A DNA stretch of 64,000 nt from Mycolicibacterium sp. P9-22 (GTDB lineage Bacteria; Actinomycetota; Actinomycetes; Mycobacteriales; Mycobacteriaceae). Positions 1-9,037 of the stretch are shown here, one piece after another (the stretch's first letter is position 1; every line of letters begins with the position of its first letter). The notes beneath the pieces were generated by a model. That model had not been told where the DNA came from. It did no database searches and saw only the letters and a list, made by a program, of their open reading frames with translations. The DNA lies in NCBI RefSeq assembly GCF_008329585.1, contig NZ_NPKP01000004.1:310001-374000 (forward strand), in the 5' to 3' direction. Position numbers and translations under genes: made by a program.

Positions 1-602
1 GGCGACGGCGTCGGTGCCGGCTCGAGCGGGTAGGGCCGCGGCTGCGCCGGAGGCGGCGCGGGGGCGCCCGGCTCGGCGGCGGGTTCGCCGGGAGTGCGGA
101 TGGGAGCCTCGGGTTCGGCCGGCGCCAGCAGCGGCGGCATCCCGGGGTCGCCGCCCGGCGGCATGCCGGGCACACCCGGCGCCGCACCGGGTGGCTGCGC
201 GGCCGGATCGCCGGGTGCCTGCGCCGGCATGGCGTGGATCACCGGGCGGATGTAGAGCCGCGCGGTCTGGCCGAGGCTGCGCGCTTCGGAACCGTCATCG
301 CCGGGAACGGTGATGACGAGGTTGTCGCCGTCGATGATGACTTCCGAGCCCGAGACGCCGAGCCCGTCCACGCGTGAGCTGATGATCTCCTGCGCCTGCA
401 ACAGCGATTCCCGGCTGGGCTGGGATCCGTCCGGTGTGCGCGCGGTGAGGGTCACACGGGTGCCGCCCTGCAGATCGATACCCAGCTTCGGTTCGGCCTG
501 CTTGTTCCCGGTCAGGAAGACCAGCAGGTAGACGCCGACGAGGAGGACCAGGAAAAGCGACAGGTAGCGGGCAGGGTGGACCGGCGCCGAAGACGAAGCC
601 AC
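1..602 (-). CDS. secD: Protein translocase subunit SecD, N-terminal part (runs off the window)
   Basis: About 200 N-terminal residues of SecD, the membrane subunit that uses the proton motive force to help pull exported proteins through SecYEG. The GTG start at 602 is preceded by AAGGAGACC. A transmembrane segment (about residues 13-30) is followed by the SecD signature [13 protein letters not shown]. After about residue 120 a long Pro/Gly/Ala-rich linker begins, typical of mycobacterial SecD and absent from the E. coli protein. It lies 83 bp downstream of yajC on the same strand, which is the usual yajC-secD-secF order, and secF is expected beyond the left edge. The C-terminal part, with the remaining membrane segments, is missing because of the window boundary and not because of a mutation. 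Confidence 0.93.
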   Translation of the reverse strand, partial: MASSSAPVHPARYLSLFLVLLVGVYLLVFLTGNKQAEPKLGIDLQGGTRVTLTARTPDGSQPSRESLLQAQEIISSRVDGLGVSGSEVIIDGDNLVITVPGDDGSEARSLGQTARLYIRPVIHAMPAQAPGDPAAQPPGAAPGVPGMPPGGDPGMPPLLAPAEPEAPIRTPGEPAAEPGAPAPPPAQPRPYPLEPAPTPS

Positions 603-685
603 GGTTCTTGGGTCTCCTTGAAACGATCAGGGACGGAAATAGCGCGCTGCTTGGCGCTACCGGGAGGGTACGCGGTGAAGCTGAG

Positions 686-1045
686 TCAGTTGCTGTCAGT
701 CTTCGGTGTCGGCCTGTCGGTCAACTCGACGGCGCCGGACTCTTCTTCATAGCTGTCGGTCTCGTCGTCTTCGTACTCGTCGTCGTCGGCATCTTCGATG
801 CGGTCCCGGACGGCCAGCTTCATCCAGGTGGTCACGACGCCGGGGGCGATCTCGATGTCGACGTGGTCATCGGTGATGCCGGCGATGGTGCCCTGCAGAC
901 CCGATGTGGTGTGCACGCGATCGCCGACGGTCAGCGACTCGTGCAGATCGATGGTGGCCTGCATGGCCTTCTTCTGCCGGCGCGACGCGAAGAACATGAA
1001 AGCGCCCATGATGAGGATGAGGGGCAGGAATACGACGAGGTCCAT
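686..1045 (-). CDS. yajC: Preprotein translocase accessory subunit YajC
   Basis: Small single-pass membrane protein of 119 residues associated with SecDF. Residues 3-20 form a hydrophobic helix followed by the positive patch SRRQKK. Residues 30-75 form the conserved cytoplasmic fold with GDRVHTTSGLQGTI and ITDDHVDIEIAPGV. The C-terminus is an acidic, disordered tail rich in Asp and Glu. It is first in the yajC-secD operon and is divergent from gabT. The 268-bp region between them contains an inverted repeat at 1074-1103. The ATG start has AAGGACAG about ten bases upstream. Confidence 0.93.
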   Translation of the reverse strand: MDLVVFLPLILIMGAFMFFASRRQKKAMQATIDLHESLTVGDRVHTTSGLQGTIAGITDDHVDIEIAPGVVTTWMKLAVRDRIEDADDDEYEDDETDSYEEESGAVELTDRPTPKTDSN

Positions 1046-1073
1046 GAAACTGCTGTCCTTCGCGGTTGTTCAG

Positions 1074-1103
1074 CGGGTACGGCACACCAGTGTGCCATTA
1101 CCG
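1074..1103. promoter_or_regulatory. Inverted repeat in the yajC-gabT divergent region
   Basis: The centre is GGCACAC-CA-GTGTGCC (1081-1096), two perfect 7-base arms around 2 bases. The symmetry extends outwards to 15-base arms with three mismatches. It lies about 30 bp upstream of the yajC start and 210 bp upstream of gabT. The short loop and lack of a T-run make a terminator unlikely, so a protein-binding site is the better guess. The regulator is unknown. Confidence 0.45.
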
Positions 1104-1313
1104 CTGCTCCCCTCCCTCCGCTCACCCCTACCGCCGAGGACCACCCGGTGCGACGCAAGACGTCGGCCGGGCGGTGCTCAGCCAACCGTATTCGTGGCAC
1201 AATGCCTGTCAATACACGCAATCCGAAGGTGTATCCCGTACCAGCAGTGGTTTTCACCCGCATCCGCGGCCAGCGGAATAGGGTTGAACCCACCCCCCGA
1301 TCAGGAGTCAGCC

Positions 1314-2657
1314 GTGACTGCCGTCGAACAGACCCGCCATCTCGCCACCGCCATCCCGGGACCGAAGTCCTCGGCCCTGATCGACCGCAAGGCTGCCGCG
1401 GTGTCCAGCGGGGTCGGCACCACGATGCCGGTCTACGCCGCCCGCGCCGGTGGCGGCATCGTCGAGGACGTCGACGGCAATCGGCTCATCGACCTCGGGT
1501 CGGGAATCGCGGTGACCACCATCGGCAACGCCGCGCCCCGGGTGGCAGCGGCGGTGGCCGCCCAGGCGGGCGAGTTCACCCACACCTGTTTCATGGTCAC
1601 GCCCTACGAGCAGTATGTGGACGTCTGCGAACACCTCAACCGGCTGACACCGGGTGGCGGCGAGAAGCGTTCTGCGCTGTTCAACACCGGGTCCGAGGCC
1701 GTGGAGAACGCCATCAAGATCGCCCGCTCCTACACCCGTAAGCAGGCGGTGGTCGCCTTCGACCACGCCTATCACGGCCGCACCAACCTCACGATGGCGC
1801 TGACCGCGAAGTCCATGCCCTACAAGCACGGCTTCGGCCCGTTCGCGCCCGAGATCTACCGGGCGCCACTGTCCTATCCCTTCCGGGACGCCGAATTCGG
1901 CAAGGAGCTGGCCACCGACGGCGATTTGGCCGCCAAGCGCGCGATCAGCGTGATCGACAAGCAGGTCGGCGCGGACAACCTGGCCGCCGTCATCATCGAG
2001 CCGATCCAGGGTGAGGGCGGGTTCATCGTTCCCGCCCAGGGCTTCCTGGCCACCCTGCTGGCATGGTGCCGGGACAACGACGTGGTGTTCATCGCCGACG
2101 AGGTGCAGACCGGGTTCGCCCGCACCGGCGCCATGTTCGCCTGTGAACACGAAGGGATCGAACCGGACCTCATCGTCACCGCCAAGGGCATCGCCGGCGG
2201 GCTGCCGCTGTCCGCGGTCACCGGACGCGCCGAGATCATGGACGCCCCACACGTGTCCGGGCTGGGCGGCACCTACGGCGGCAACCCGGTGGCCTGCGCG
2301 GCGGCGCTGGCCACCATCGAAACCATCGAAGCCGACGGGCTCGTGGAGCGGGCACGTCAGATCGAGACGCTGATGAAGGATCGGCTGCATCAACTGCAGG
2401 CCGATGACGACCGGATCGGCGACGTCCGTGGCCGCGGCGCGATGATCGCCGTCGAACTCGTCAAGCCCGGTGGCCTGGAGCCTGACGCCGAACTGACGAA
2501 GGCGCTGTGTGCGGCCGCTCATTCGCAGGGCGTCATCGTGCTGTCGTGTGGCACCTACGGAAACGTGCTGCGCTTCCTTCCGCCGCTGGCGATCAGCGAC
2601 GAACTGCTCAACGAAGGACTGGACGTGCTGGCGGCGGCGCTCAAGGCGCTCGCCTGA
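1314..2657 (+). CDS. gabT: 4-aminobutyrate aminotransferase
   Basis: PLP-dependent class III aminotransferase of 447 residues. It transfers the amino group of 4-aminobutyrate (or a related omega-amino acid) to 2-oxoglutarate, giving succinic semialdehyde and glutamate in the cytosol. Visible motifs are GSEAVE near 126-131 (phosphate binding), ADEVQTGFARTG at 261-272 with the ring-pairing Asp262, and the Schiff-base lysine K291 in VTAKGIAGG. The GTG at 1314 is chosen because it is preceded by CAGGAGTCA and gives the family length. The frame stays open upstream, but that extension is rich in Ser, Arg and Pro and not family-like. The gene is gabT (Rv2589) in M. tuberculosis, also next to yajC. 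The precise substrate among omega-amino acids is an inference. Confidence 0.93.
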   Translation: MTAVEQTRHLATAIPGPKSSALIDRKAAAVSSGVGTTMPVYAARAGGGIVEDVDGNRLIDLGSGIAVTTIGNAAPRVAAAVAAQAGEFTHTCFMVTPYEQYVDVCEHLNRLTPGGGEKRSALFNTGSEAVENAIKIARSYTRKQAVVAFDHAYHGRTNLTMALTAKSMPYKHGFGPFAPEIYRAPLSYPFRDAEFGKELATDGDLAAKRAISVIDKQVGADNLAAVIIEPIQGEGGFIVPAQGFLATLLAWCRDNDVVFIADEVQTGFARTGAMFACEHEGIEPDLIVTAKGIAGGLPLSAVTGRAEIMDAPHVSGLGGTYGGNPVACAAALATIETIEADGLVERARQIETLMKDRLHQLQADDDRIGDVRGRGAMIAVELVKPGGLEPDAELTKALCAAAHSQGVIVLSCGTYGNVLRFLPPLAISDELLNEGLDVLAAALKALA

Positions 2658-2771
2658 GGTGAACCGGTAGCGCCGCGCCAGGCCCGCCGAATTGGCGTGC
2701 TGAGCACCCGCTTCAACGCCGTACAGTGAGATCGGACACGACGGACCTCGATCTTTCGACGAACTGACGCG

Positions 2772-3848
2772 ATGAACACGATTCGCCGGTGGTGGCGGCA
2801 ACCGGACCGCTACGAGTGGCTTTCGGTGTACCTGGAGTCCCAGCAGCTTCGCTGGCCGCTGCAACTGATCATGGCCGCGACGGTCACCGCACTCGGGTTC
2901 GTACCGTTGCTGATGCTGTGGAGTCCGGCGGTGCCCCCCGGATGGCCGACGTCCGTCATCGCGGTTTCGGCGACAGTGCTGTGCTGGAGCATGACGGCCA
3001 CCTGGCTGATCCGATGGCCGTCGCGGCGGGTGTCCCGCATCTTCGCCGTGCTGTCCGCGGTGTGCGTCTCTGCCGCCAGCCTGATCATCCTGGAGCCACA
3101 GCACGGGCTGCTGGCGTGCGCCGTCTTCTCGGCGATCGGCGGCCTGGTGGCGTTCACCCAGAACAGCCCGTTTCTGGCTCTGGTGCTCGGAGTCGGTGTC
3201 GGTACCGCGGTGATATGCGCAGTGCGCGCGGCCATGATCGGCGACACCGCCCTGGCGATCAGCCAGCTGCTGCTGATACTGGCCGGCATGCTCACGGTGC
3301 CGATGATGGGCCAGGTGCTGGTGCAGCTCCTGGGCGCGGATGCGGTGAACTCGGACGTCGACGTGCTCACCGGCCTGCACAACCGCCGCGGTTTCTACCG
3401 CGCCGTGGGGCACCGGGCCGGCCGCATCGTCCGCGGGCGCGGGGTGCTCGGGCTGGTGATGGTCGATCTGGACTGCTTCAAGCAGGTCAACGACACCTTG
3501 GGGCACGCCGCCGGCGACGAGGTGCTCAAATCGGTGGCCGCCGTGCTGCGCAGGGCCGCCGGCGGTGACGCGGTGGTAGCCCGCATCGGCGGCGAAGAAT
3601 TCTGCATCGCGTCGACGACCAGTGACCGCCACATCCATCACCTCGCCGACCGGGTGTGCGCCGCGATCGGCGGACTACCGTTCGGGGTCACCGCCAGCGT
3701 CGGCACCGCGTCCGCCGCGCGTCTCCCGGCGTCCCGGGAGGCGCTCGACGAACTGCTGGGCGAGGCGGATCGGGCCATGTACGCCGCCAAACGGGCCGGC
3801 GGCGATCAGGTCCGTCACGCGTCCGATGTCGTGCAGCAGGAGACCTAG
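2772..3848 (+). CDS. Membrane-anchored diguanylate cyclase (GGDEF protein)
   Basis: 358 residues. Residues 28-190 contain about six hydrophobic helices forming a membrane sensor region. Residues 195-350 form a GGDEF domain with DVLTGLHNRRGF at its start, metal ligands in VDLDCFKQVN (about 230-240) and the active-site motif GGEEF at 273-277, so it is predicted to make cyclic-di-GMP from two GTP. The RxxD product-inhibition site expected five residues before GGEEF is not present (GGDAVVARI instead), so feedback inhibition may be weak or absent. There is no EAL domain. The start ATG follows gabT by 114 bp. The stop overlaps the convergent membrane-protein gene by the shared bases CTAG. The signal sensed is unknown. 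Confidence 0.85.
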   Translation: MNTIRRWWRQPDRYEWLSVYLESQQLRWPLQLIMAATVTALGFVPLLMLWSPAVPPGWPTSVIAVSATVLCWSMTATWLIRWPSRRVSRIFAVLSAVCVSAASLIILEPQHGLLACAVFSAIGGLVAFTQNSPFLALVLGVGVGTAVICAVRAAMIGDTALAISQLLLILAGMLTVPMMGQVLVQLLGADAVNSDVDVLTGLHNRRGFYRAVGHRAGRIVRGRGVLGLVMVDLDCFKQVNDTLGHAAGDEVLKSVAAVLRRAAGGDAVVARIGGEEFCIASTTSDRHIHHLADRVCAAIGGLPFGVTASVGTASAARLPASREALDELLGEADRAMYAAKRAGGDQVRHASDVVQQET

Positions 3849-4504
3849 TGGTGCGCGAGTTGGTTGTTGCGGTCGCCGCTGCGGAACATGCCCCGCCAGC
3901 CCTTCCGGCGGTGTGCCTCCGCGGTGGGCCCGATGACCTCGGTCTTCTGGTCGGGCATCACCACCGGCTGAGCTCCCGTCGTGTCGACCGGCCGGACGGT
4001 TTCCGCCTCGCGGATCTCCACGTCACGGACACTGCGCACCGACAACCGTCCGACCGCGAGGCCGGCCAGGAACACGACCAGTGCGCCGAGGCCGGAGAAG
4101 TACGCCAACTCCAGCACCACGCGTTTGGCATCGGTGACGGCCACCGGGCCACCCACGTTTCCGAGCGCCAGCGGCGCGGCCAGCGCACGCCCCACCACGA
4201 ACCAGGCGCCGGCGGCCACTGCCATCCAGCCGCCGAGCATGGCGGTGGCACGGTTGCGCGACACCAGCAGCAGGAATCCGCCGATCACGGCCACCGCGCC
4301 GGGAAGCACTTCCAGCCAACCCCGGCCGAGGGTCCACGTCCACGGCGAGTCGGGCGTGTAGGCGAAATCGAAGTAGGGCCCGACGAACGGGATGAGCGCA
4401 CCCCATAGGCCGAGCAGGATCAACAGAAATCCACTGAGGGCTCCGCGGCTGCGCGATATCGCCAGTCTGCTGCCACGGGCAGGTCGTACGCGGGTGTCGG
4501 ACAT
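3845..4504 (-). CDS. Four-helix membrane protein of unknown function
   Basis: 219 residues from the ATG at 4504, preceded by the ribosome site GAGGAGGCC. A longer in-frame start at 4549 would overlap the upstream gene and lacks this site. Four hydrophobic segments are visible (about residues 20-45, 60-82, 88-110 and 130-155), followed by a charged cytoplasmic tail of about 60 residues. No catalytic motif is recognised. It is last in the run ruvC-ruvA-ruvB-DUF1304-this gene, all on the minus strand with overlaps or short gaps, so cotranscription with ruvCAB is likely. Its stop codon shares CTAG with the convergent GGDEF gene. A functional link to recombination is not implied. Confidence 0.65.
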   Translation of the reverse strand: MSDTRVRPARGSRLAISRSRGALSGFLLILLGLWGALIPFVGPYFDFAYTPDSPWTWTLGRGWLEVLPGAVAVIGGFLLLVSRNRATAMLGGWMAVAAGAWFVVGRALAAPLALGNVGGPVAVTDAKRVVLELAYFSGLGALVVFLAGLAVGRLSVRSVRDVEIREAETVRPVDTTGAQPVVMPDQKTEVIGPTAEAHRRKGWRGMFRSGDRNNQLAHH

Positions 4505-4545
4505 GGTGGCCTCCTCGGTCATGCCGAGGGGATTACCCACCATGA

Positions 4546-4947
4546 TCAAGCGGTAACCAGGTTGATCGCGATCAACAGCACCGCGATCAACGGGAACACG
4601 CCCTGGGTGATGGCGGCGCGGGCCTTGTCCGGCGAGGACACCAGCAGCACCAGTGCCGCCGCCAGCATCGATCCCACCCCGGCCAGCACCAGAGCCGCCC
4701 CGACTGCGCCGTGTCCGGTGAGGACGGCACCGATGCCGACGCCGGACACGATGGCCAGGAACAGATTGTAGAAACCCTGGTTGAAGGCCAGCTCCTTGGT
4801 CGCCTCCGCCTCCTGAGCGGTCAGCCCGAAGGTCGCCCGGGTGCGCGGCGAGGTCCAGGTCAGCGATTCCATCACGAAGATGTACACGTGGAGCAGGGCG
4901 GCGAGGCTGGCGAGGACGAGTCCGGCGGTGAGCATGGGGTTATTCAA
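4546..4947 (-). CDS. DUF1304 family membrane protein
   Basis: 133 residues with four hydrophobic helices and the DUF1304 hallmark [10 protein letters not shown] around residue 56. The first helix carries [12 protein letters not shown], also typical of the family. Members are small integral membrane proteins with no established biochemical role. The gene overlaps the 3' end of ruvB by 8 bp and is followed by another membrane protein 41 bp downstream, so it appears to be part of the extended ruv operon. Family assignment is by motif memory, not by a search. Confidence 0.8.
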   Translation of the reverse strand: MNNPMLTAGLVLASLAALLHVYIFVMESLTWTSPRTRATFGLTAQEAEATKELAFNQGFYNLFLAIVSGVGIGAVLTGHGAVGAALVLAGVGSMLAAALVLLVSSPDKARAAITQGVFPLIAVLLIAINLVTA

Positions 4948-6004
4948 ACAGTCCGGTCTGCCCGAATCCGGTGACCGGCGGTTGCAGCCCCAGGTGTGTC
5001 CACGCCAGCGGGGTCGCGACCCGGCCGCGTGGGGTGCGGGCGATCATCCCCGCGCGTACCAGGAAGGGCTCACACACCTCCTCGACGGTGGTGGCTTCCT
5101 CCCCCACCGCAACGGCCAGCGTGGACACCCCGACCGGCCCGCCGCCGAAGCTGCGGGTCAGGGCCGACAGCACCGCGCGGTCCAGGCGGTCCAGGCCCAG
5201 TTCGTCGACGTCGTAGACCTCCAGGGCCGCCTTGGCGATATCGCGGGTGATGATGCCGTCGGCACGCACCTCCGCATAGTCACGGACCCGGCGCAGCAGC
5301 CGGTTGGCGATGCGCGGGGTGCCGCGGGAACGCCGCGCGATCTCGGAGCCGGCGGTGGCGCCGAGTTCGATGCCGAGGATGCCGGCCGAGCGGTGCAGCA
5401 CCCGTTCCAGGTCGGCCGGTTCGTAGAAGTCCATGTGTGCGGTGAAACCGAACCGGTCCCGCAGCGGGCCGGTCAGCGCACCGGACCGGGTGGTCGCGCC
5501 GACCAGCGTGAACGGAGCCACGTCCAACGGAATCGACGTCGCCCCTGGGCCCTTGCCGACCACGACGTCGACCCGGAAGTCCTCCATCGCCAGGTATAGC
5601 ATCTCCTCGGCGGGCCGCGCGATGCGGTGGATCTCGTCGATGAACAGCACATCGCCCTCGACCAGGTTGGACAGCATCGCCGCGAGGTCTCCGGCGCGTT
5701 CCAGTGCCGGGCCCGAGGTGACCCGCAGCGCCGAGCTGAGTTCGGCCGCGATGATCATCGCCAGCGAGGTCTTGCCGAGTCCGGGCGGCCCGGACAACAG
5801 GATGTGATCCGGTGTGCCGCCGCGGTTCTTGGCGCCTTCGAGAACCAGCTGGAGTTGTTCGCGCACCCGGTGCTGCCCGATGAACTCACCCAGCGTGCGC
5901 GGCCGCAGGCTGGCGTCGACATCTCCCTCGCCGACGGTCAGCGCCGCCGAGACGTCGCGGTCCCCGTGCGCGTCGTCCTCGACGTCCTCGTCGAATCTGC
6001 TCAT
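4940..6004 (-). CDS. ruvB: Holliday junction branch migration ATPase RuvB
   Basis: AAA+ motor of 354 residues that forms hexameric rings on DNA and drives branch migration together with RuvA. Walker A is GPPGLGKTS (about 72-80) and Walker B is FIDEIHRI (about 121-128). The sensor region is LVGATTRSG, followed by the C-terminal winged-helix domain that ends in [10 protein letters not shown]. Length and motifs are complete. Its ATG overlaps the ruvA stop codon as ATGA, indicating translational coupling. The order ruvC-ruvA-ruvB is the standard actinobacterial arrangement. Induction by DNA damage is known for the family, but I did not identify a LexA box here. Confidence 0.97.
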   Translation of the reverse strand: MSRFDEDVEDDAHGDRDVSAALTVGEGDVDASLRPRTLGEFIGQHRVREQLQLVLEGAKNRGGTPDHILLSGPPGLGKTSLAMIIAAELSSALRVTSGPALERAGDLAAMLSNLVEGDVLFIDEIHRIARPAEEMLYLAMEDFRVDVVVGKGPGATSIPLDVAPFTLVGATTRSGALTGPLRDRFGFTAHMDFYEPADLERVLHRSAGILGIELGATAGSEIARRSRGTPRIANRLLRRVRDYAEVRADGIITRDIAKAALEVYDVDELGLDRLDRAVLSALTRSFGGGPVGVSTLAVAVGEEATTVEEVCEPFLVRAGMIARTPRGRVATPLAWTHLGLQPPVTGFGQTGLFE

Positions 6005-6591
6005 TTCCTACCCAGCATCGACAGCGCCGCGCGCAACGCGGTCGAGGTGGTGGCGGTCGGCTCGTCGGCGAGCACCTTGTCGGTGGCCTCCTCGGCCTGC
6101 TTGACCGGGAAACCAAGGCCGACAAGGGCTTCCACGACCGGCATCCGCACCGCATGCCCACTGGCCGCCGCCGAACCACCGGCGCCGGGGACGGCGCCGA
6201 TCTTGTCGCGCAATTCCAGCACCATCCGCTCGGCGCCGCGCTTGCCGATGCCCGGCACCCTGGTCAGCGCGGTGACATCGCCGTCGGCCAGCGCCTGACG
6301 CAGCGAGGTCGCGTCGTACACGGCCAGGGTGGCCAGCGCGATCTTCGGGCCGACACCGGAGACGCCCAGCAGCGTGCTGAACAGGTCGCGTGATTCACCG
6401 TCGGCGAAGCCGTACAACGTCATCGAGTCCTCGCGCACGATCATCGCGGTGATCAGCCGGGCCTCTTCGCCGCGCCGCAGCGTGGACAACGTCGACGGGG
6501 TGGCCATCACCTTGTAACCGACCCCGGCGGCCTCGACGACCGCGTGATCGAGGGCGATCTCGATGATCTCGCCGCGCACCGAGGCGATCAT
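6001..6591 (-). CDS. ruvA: Holliday junction recognition protein RuvA
   Basis: 196 residues, normal length. RuvA tetramers clamp four-way junctions and load RuvB. The N-terminal OB-fold starts [12 protein letters not shown]. The central helix-hairpin-helix region includes [14 protein letters not shown] and [23 protein letters not shown] short linker leads to the C-terminal RuvB-binding helices ([15 protein letters not shown]). The gene overlaps ruvC by 4 bp (ATGA) and ruvB by 4 bp, so the three ruv genes form one translationally coupled unit. Confidence 0.97.
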   Translation of the reverse strand: MIASVRGEIIEIALDHAVVEAAGVGYKVMATPSTLSTLRRGEEARLITAMIVREDSMTLYGFADGESRDLFSTLLGVSGVGPKIALATLAVYDATSLRQALADGDVTALTRVPGIGKRGAERMVLELRDKIGAVPGAGGSAAASGHAVRMPVVEALVGLGFPVKQAEEATDKVLADEPTATTSTALRAALSMLGRK

Positions 6592-7145
6592 GCGCGGGCC
6601 GCCTTGAGCTTGGATTCGTATTTCCGTCTGGCTTCGGCGGCCTTGGCCTCCGCCTCGGCCATCCGGGCGATCATCGGTGCCCGCCAGCAGTGACAGATGG
6701 CCAGCGCGAGCGCGTCCGCGGCGTCGGCCGGCGTCGGTTTCTGCTGCAGCCCAAGAATTTTCGTGACCATGGTGGTGACCTGCGCCTTATCGGCCCGGCC
6801 GTTGCCGGTGACCGCGGCCTTGACCTCGCTGGGGGTGTGGAAGTGCACGTCGATATCGCGACGGGCGGCGGCCAGGGCGATCACCCCGCCGGCCTGCGCG
6901 GTGCCCATCGCGGTATTGGCGTTCTGGTTGGCGAACACCCGCTCGATGGCGATCACGTCGGGGCGGTGAGTGTCCATCCAATACTCCACGGTGTTGCTGA
7001 TGGTGAGCAGCCGCCGCTCCAGCGCCTCGCCGGCCGGGGTCCGCACCACATCGACATCGAGCGCGACGACATGGCGACCGCGACCGGTCTCGATCACCGA
7101 CAACCCGCAGCGCGTCAATCCGGGATCGACTCCCATTACCCGCAC
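6588..7145 (-). CDS. ruvC: Crossover junction endonuclease RuvC
   Basis: 185-residue Holliday junction resolvase with an RNase H fold. Acidic catalytic residues are visible in [11 protein letters not shown] at the N-terminus, VIAIERVF in the middle and the C-terminal [12 protein letters not shown]. The GTG at 7145 is chosen because it is preceded by GAAGGGG at good spacing and because the conserved protein begins at this point (VRVMGVDPG). The open frame continues upstream into a neighbouring gene and is not coding there. It is first in the ruvCAB run, with a 77-bp gap to the upstream gene that probably holds the operon promoter. Confidence 0.95.
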   Translation of the reverse strand: MRVMGVDPGLTRCGLSVIETGRGRHVVALDVDVVRTPAGEALERRLLTISNTVEYWMDTHRPDVIAIERVFANQNANTAMGTAQAGGVIALAAARRDIDVHFHTPSEVKAAVTGNGRADKAQVTTMVTKILGLQQKPTPADAADALALAICHCWRAPMIARMAEAEAKAAEARRKYESKLKAARA

Positions 7146-7222
7146 GCCAACCCCTTCACCGATGAGAACATCTGTTCGATAGCGTAGCGGCCGGGCCGGA
7201 CACAACCGGAGAGGGACACGCC

Positions 7223-7531
7223 TCATATCGTGAAGTGACCGGAGCGCCAGCCCCTGGCCACCTGCAGTGCCAGCTCGTCGATGCGTGCGCCGGAACGTCG
7301 CCAGCCCCGGACCAGCTGCGTCTCCATCTGGATGCCGTCGCGCTCGACGACGATCCGCCACCGCGCCCCGAGCGCCTTGGCCAGCAGCCAGAACGGCCAC
7401 AGCAGCAGCAACGGCGCGGCCAATGCCAGACCGATCAGCCCGTCGAAGGCCAGGCCATCGACATCGGGGAACGGCCACCAACACCGGTGCACCGACCACT
7501 GCTTACCGTTGGGGTCCGTCACGACTGCCAC
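7223..7531 (-). CDS. Small membrane-anchored protein of unknown function
   Basis: 102 residues from the GTG at 7531. The first 25 residues are polar with a [12 protein letters not shown] stretch. Residues 30-55 form one or two hydrophobic helices ([20 protein letters not shown]). The rest looks like a small beta-rich domain ([26 protein letters not shown]). I do not recognise the family. It is divergent from the NAD(P)-binding protein gene with only 31 bp between the start codons, so promoters must overlap and one or both mRNAs may be leaderless. An alternative in-frame start a few codons downstream (VTDPNG) cannot be excluded. Confidence 0.6.
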   Translation of the reverse strand: MAVVTDPNGKQWSVHRCWWPFPDVDGLAFDGLIGLALAAPLLLLWPFWLLAKALGARWRIVVERDGIQMETQLVRGWRRSGARIDELALQVARGWRSGHFTI

Positions 7532-7562
7532 GGGCGATATCTTGCCGTGCCACCATGAAGTT

Positions 7563-8210
7563 ATGCGAGTAGTCATAGCGGGCGGACACGGAAAGATCGC
7601 GTTGATCCTGGAGCAGCTCCTGGCGGCCCGCGGTGATGAGCCGGTCGGCCTGATCCGAAATCCCTCGCAGCGCACCGATTTGGAGGCGGCCGGGGCGCAG
7701 GCGGTGGTGCTGGATCTGGAGAACAGCACGGTGGGCCACGTCGCCGAGGCGCTGCGCGGGGCCGACGCGGTGGTATTCGCCGCCGGGGCCGGCCCGGGCA
7801 GCGGCGTCGCGCGCAAGCAGACGGTGGACCGGGATGCGGCGATCCTGCTGGCCGATGCGGCCGAGACCGCGGGCGTGCAGCGCTATGTGATGGTGTCGGC
7901 GATATCGGCCGATGACCGCAGCCTGGACGACGGATACGACGAAGTCTTCCTGGCCTACATCCGCGCCAAATCCGACGCCGATGCGAACGTGCGGGCGCGG
8001 AGTGGGCTGCAGACCACGATCGTGCGCCCGGGCGGGCTCACCGACGAGCCGGGCACCGGCAGGGTTCGCGTCGCCGACTCGACCGGGCGCGGCACCATCG
8101 CGCGCGCCGATGTCGCGGCGGTATTGCTCGCGGTCCTGGACTCCCCCGCGACGGCGGGCCGGACGTTCGAGGTCATCGGCGGCCAGACGCCGATCGATGA
8201 GGCTCTCTAG
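7563..8210 (+). CDS. NAD(P)-binding oxidoreductase-like protein (atypical SDR)
   Basis: 215 residues with an N-terminal Rossmann fold starting [20 protein letters not shown], the glycine-rich nucleotide-binding loop of atypical short-chain dehydrogenases of the NAD(P)H-binding/YwnB type. Other family features are the [14 protein letters not shown] strand, the MVSAIS segment and [13 protein letters not shown], which carries the Tyr and Lys of the active-site helix, then [11 protein letters not shown]. Such proteins are reductases, redox sensors or regulators, and the substrate is unknown. The ATG at 7563 is the natural start. Its stop TAG shares CTAG with the stop of convergent yebC. Confidence 0.8.
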   Translation: MRVVIAGGHGKIALILEQLLAARGDEPVGLIRNPSQRTDLEAAGAQAVVLDLENSTVGHVAEALRGADAVVFAAGAGPGSGVARKQTVDRDAAILLADAAETAGVQRYVMVSAISADDRSLDDGYDEVFLAYIRAKSDADANVRARSGLQTTIVRPGGLTDEPGTGRVRVADSTGRGTIARADVAAVLLAVLDSPATAGRTFEVIGGQTPIDEAL

Positions 8211-8962
8211 TCCTCGTCGAGCTGGGCGGCGACGTCGTCCGGGATGTCGATATTGGTGTAGACGTCCTGCACATCGTCGCTGTCTTCCAGCGCGTCGATG
8301 AGTTTGAGCACCTTGCGGGCACCTTCGAGGTCCACCTGCACGCTGACCGACGGCTGGAAACCGGAGTCCGCGGAGTCGTAGTCGATACCGGCGTCCTGCA
8401 GCGCGGTGCGCACCGCCACCAGGTCGGTGGGCTCGGAGATGATCTCGAAGCTGTCGCCGAGATCGTTGATCTCCTCGGCGCCGGCCTCCAGCACGGCGGC
8501 CAGCACGTCGTCCTCGGTGAGGCCGTTCTTGTCGAGGGTGACGACGCCCTTGCGGGAGAACAGGTAGGCCACCGATCCCGGGTCGGCCATGTTGCCGCCG
8601 TTGCGGGTCATGGCGACGCGCACCTCGCCGGCGGCGCGGTTGCGGTTGTCGGTGAGGCATTCGATAAGCACCGCAACACCATTGGGGCCATAACCCTCAT
8701 AGGTGATGTTCTGCCAGTCGGCGCCGCCGGCCTCTTCGCCGCCACCGCGCTTGCGGGCACGCTCGATGTTGTCGTTGGGCACCGAAGACTTCTTGGCCTT
8801 CTGGATGGCGTCATACAGCGTCGGATTACCCGACGGGTCACCGCCGCCGGTGCGGGCGGCGACCTCGATGTTCTTGATCAGCTTGGCGAACATCTTGCCG
8901 CGCTTGGCGTCGACGACGGCCTTCTTGTGCTTTGTGGTGGCCCACTTGGAATGGCCGCTCAT
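8207..8962 (-). CDS. yebC: YebC/PmpR family protein
   Basis: 251 residues, full length, with the signature N-terminus [23 protein letters not shown] and the conserved [20 protein letters not shown] around 90-110. Family members have been described as transcriptional regulators and, more recently, as ribosome-associated factors helping translation of proline stretches. Which role applies here is not visible from sequence. In M. tuberculosis the homologue (Rv2603c) lies directly next to pdxT. Here about 8.7 kb of accessory genes separates them. Confidence 0.93.
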   Translation of the reverse strand: MSGHSKWATTKHKKAVVDAKRGKMFAKLIKNIEVAARTGGGDPSGNPTLYDAIQKAKKSSVPNDNIERARKRGGGEEAGGADWQNITYEGYGPNGVAVLIECLTDNRNRAAGEVRVAMTRNGGNMADPGSVAYLFSRKGVVTLDKNGLTEDDVLAAVLEAGAEEINDLGDSFEIISEPTDLVAVRTALQDAGIDYDSADSGFQPSVSVQVDLEGARKVLKLIDALEDSDDVQDVYTNIDIPDDVAAQLDED

Positions 8963-9037
8963 GCAGGTACGCCCTCTTTCTGGTGAAACGTCGACAGCTC
9001 AGTCTACGGGCACCCTCTTTCGTGACACCCTGCTTGG

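Noticed and set aside
1308..3641. Very long open frame on the minus strand opposite gabT and the GGDEF gene
   Set aside because: It is antisense to two well supported genes and its translation is low-complexity Arg/Gly/His-rich, typical of shadow frames in high-GC DNA.
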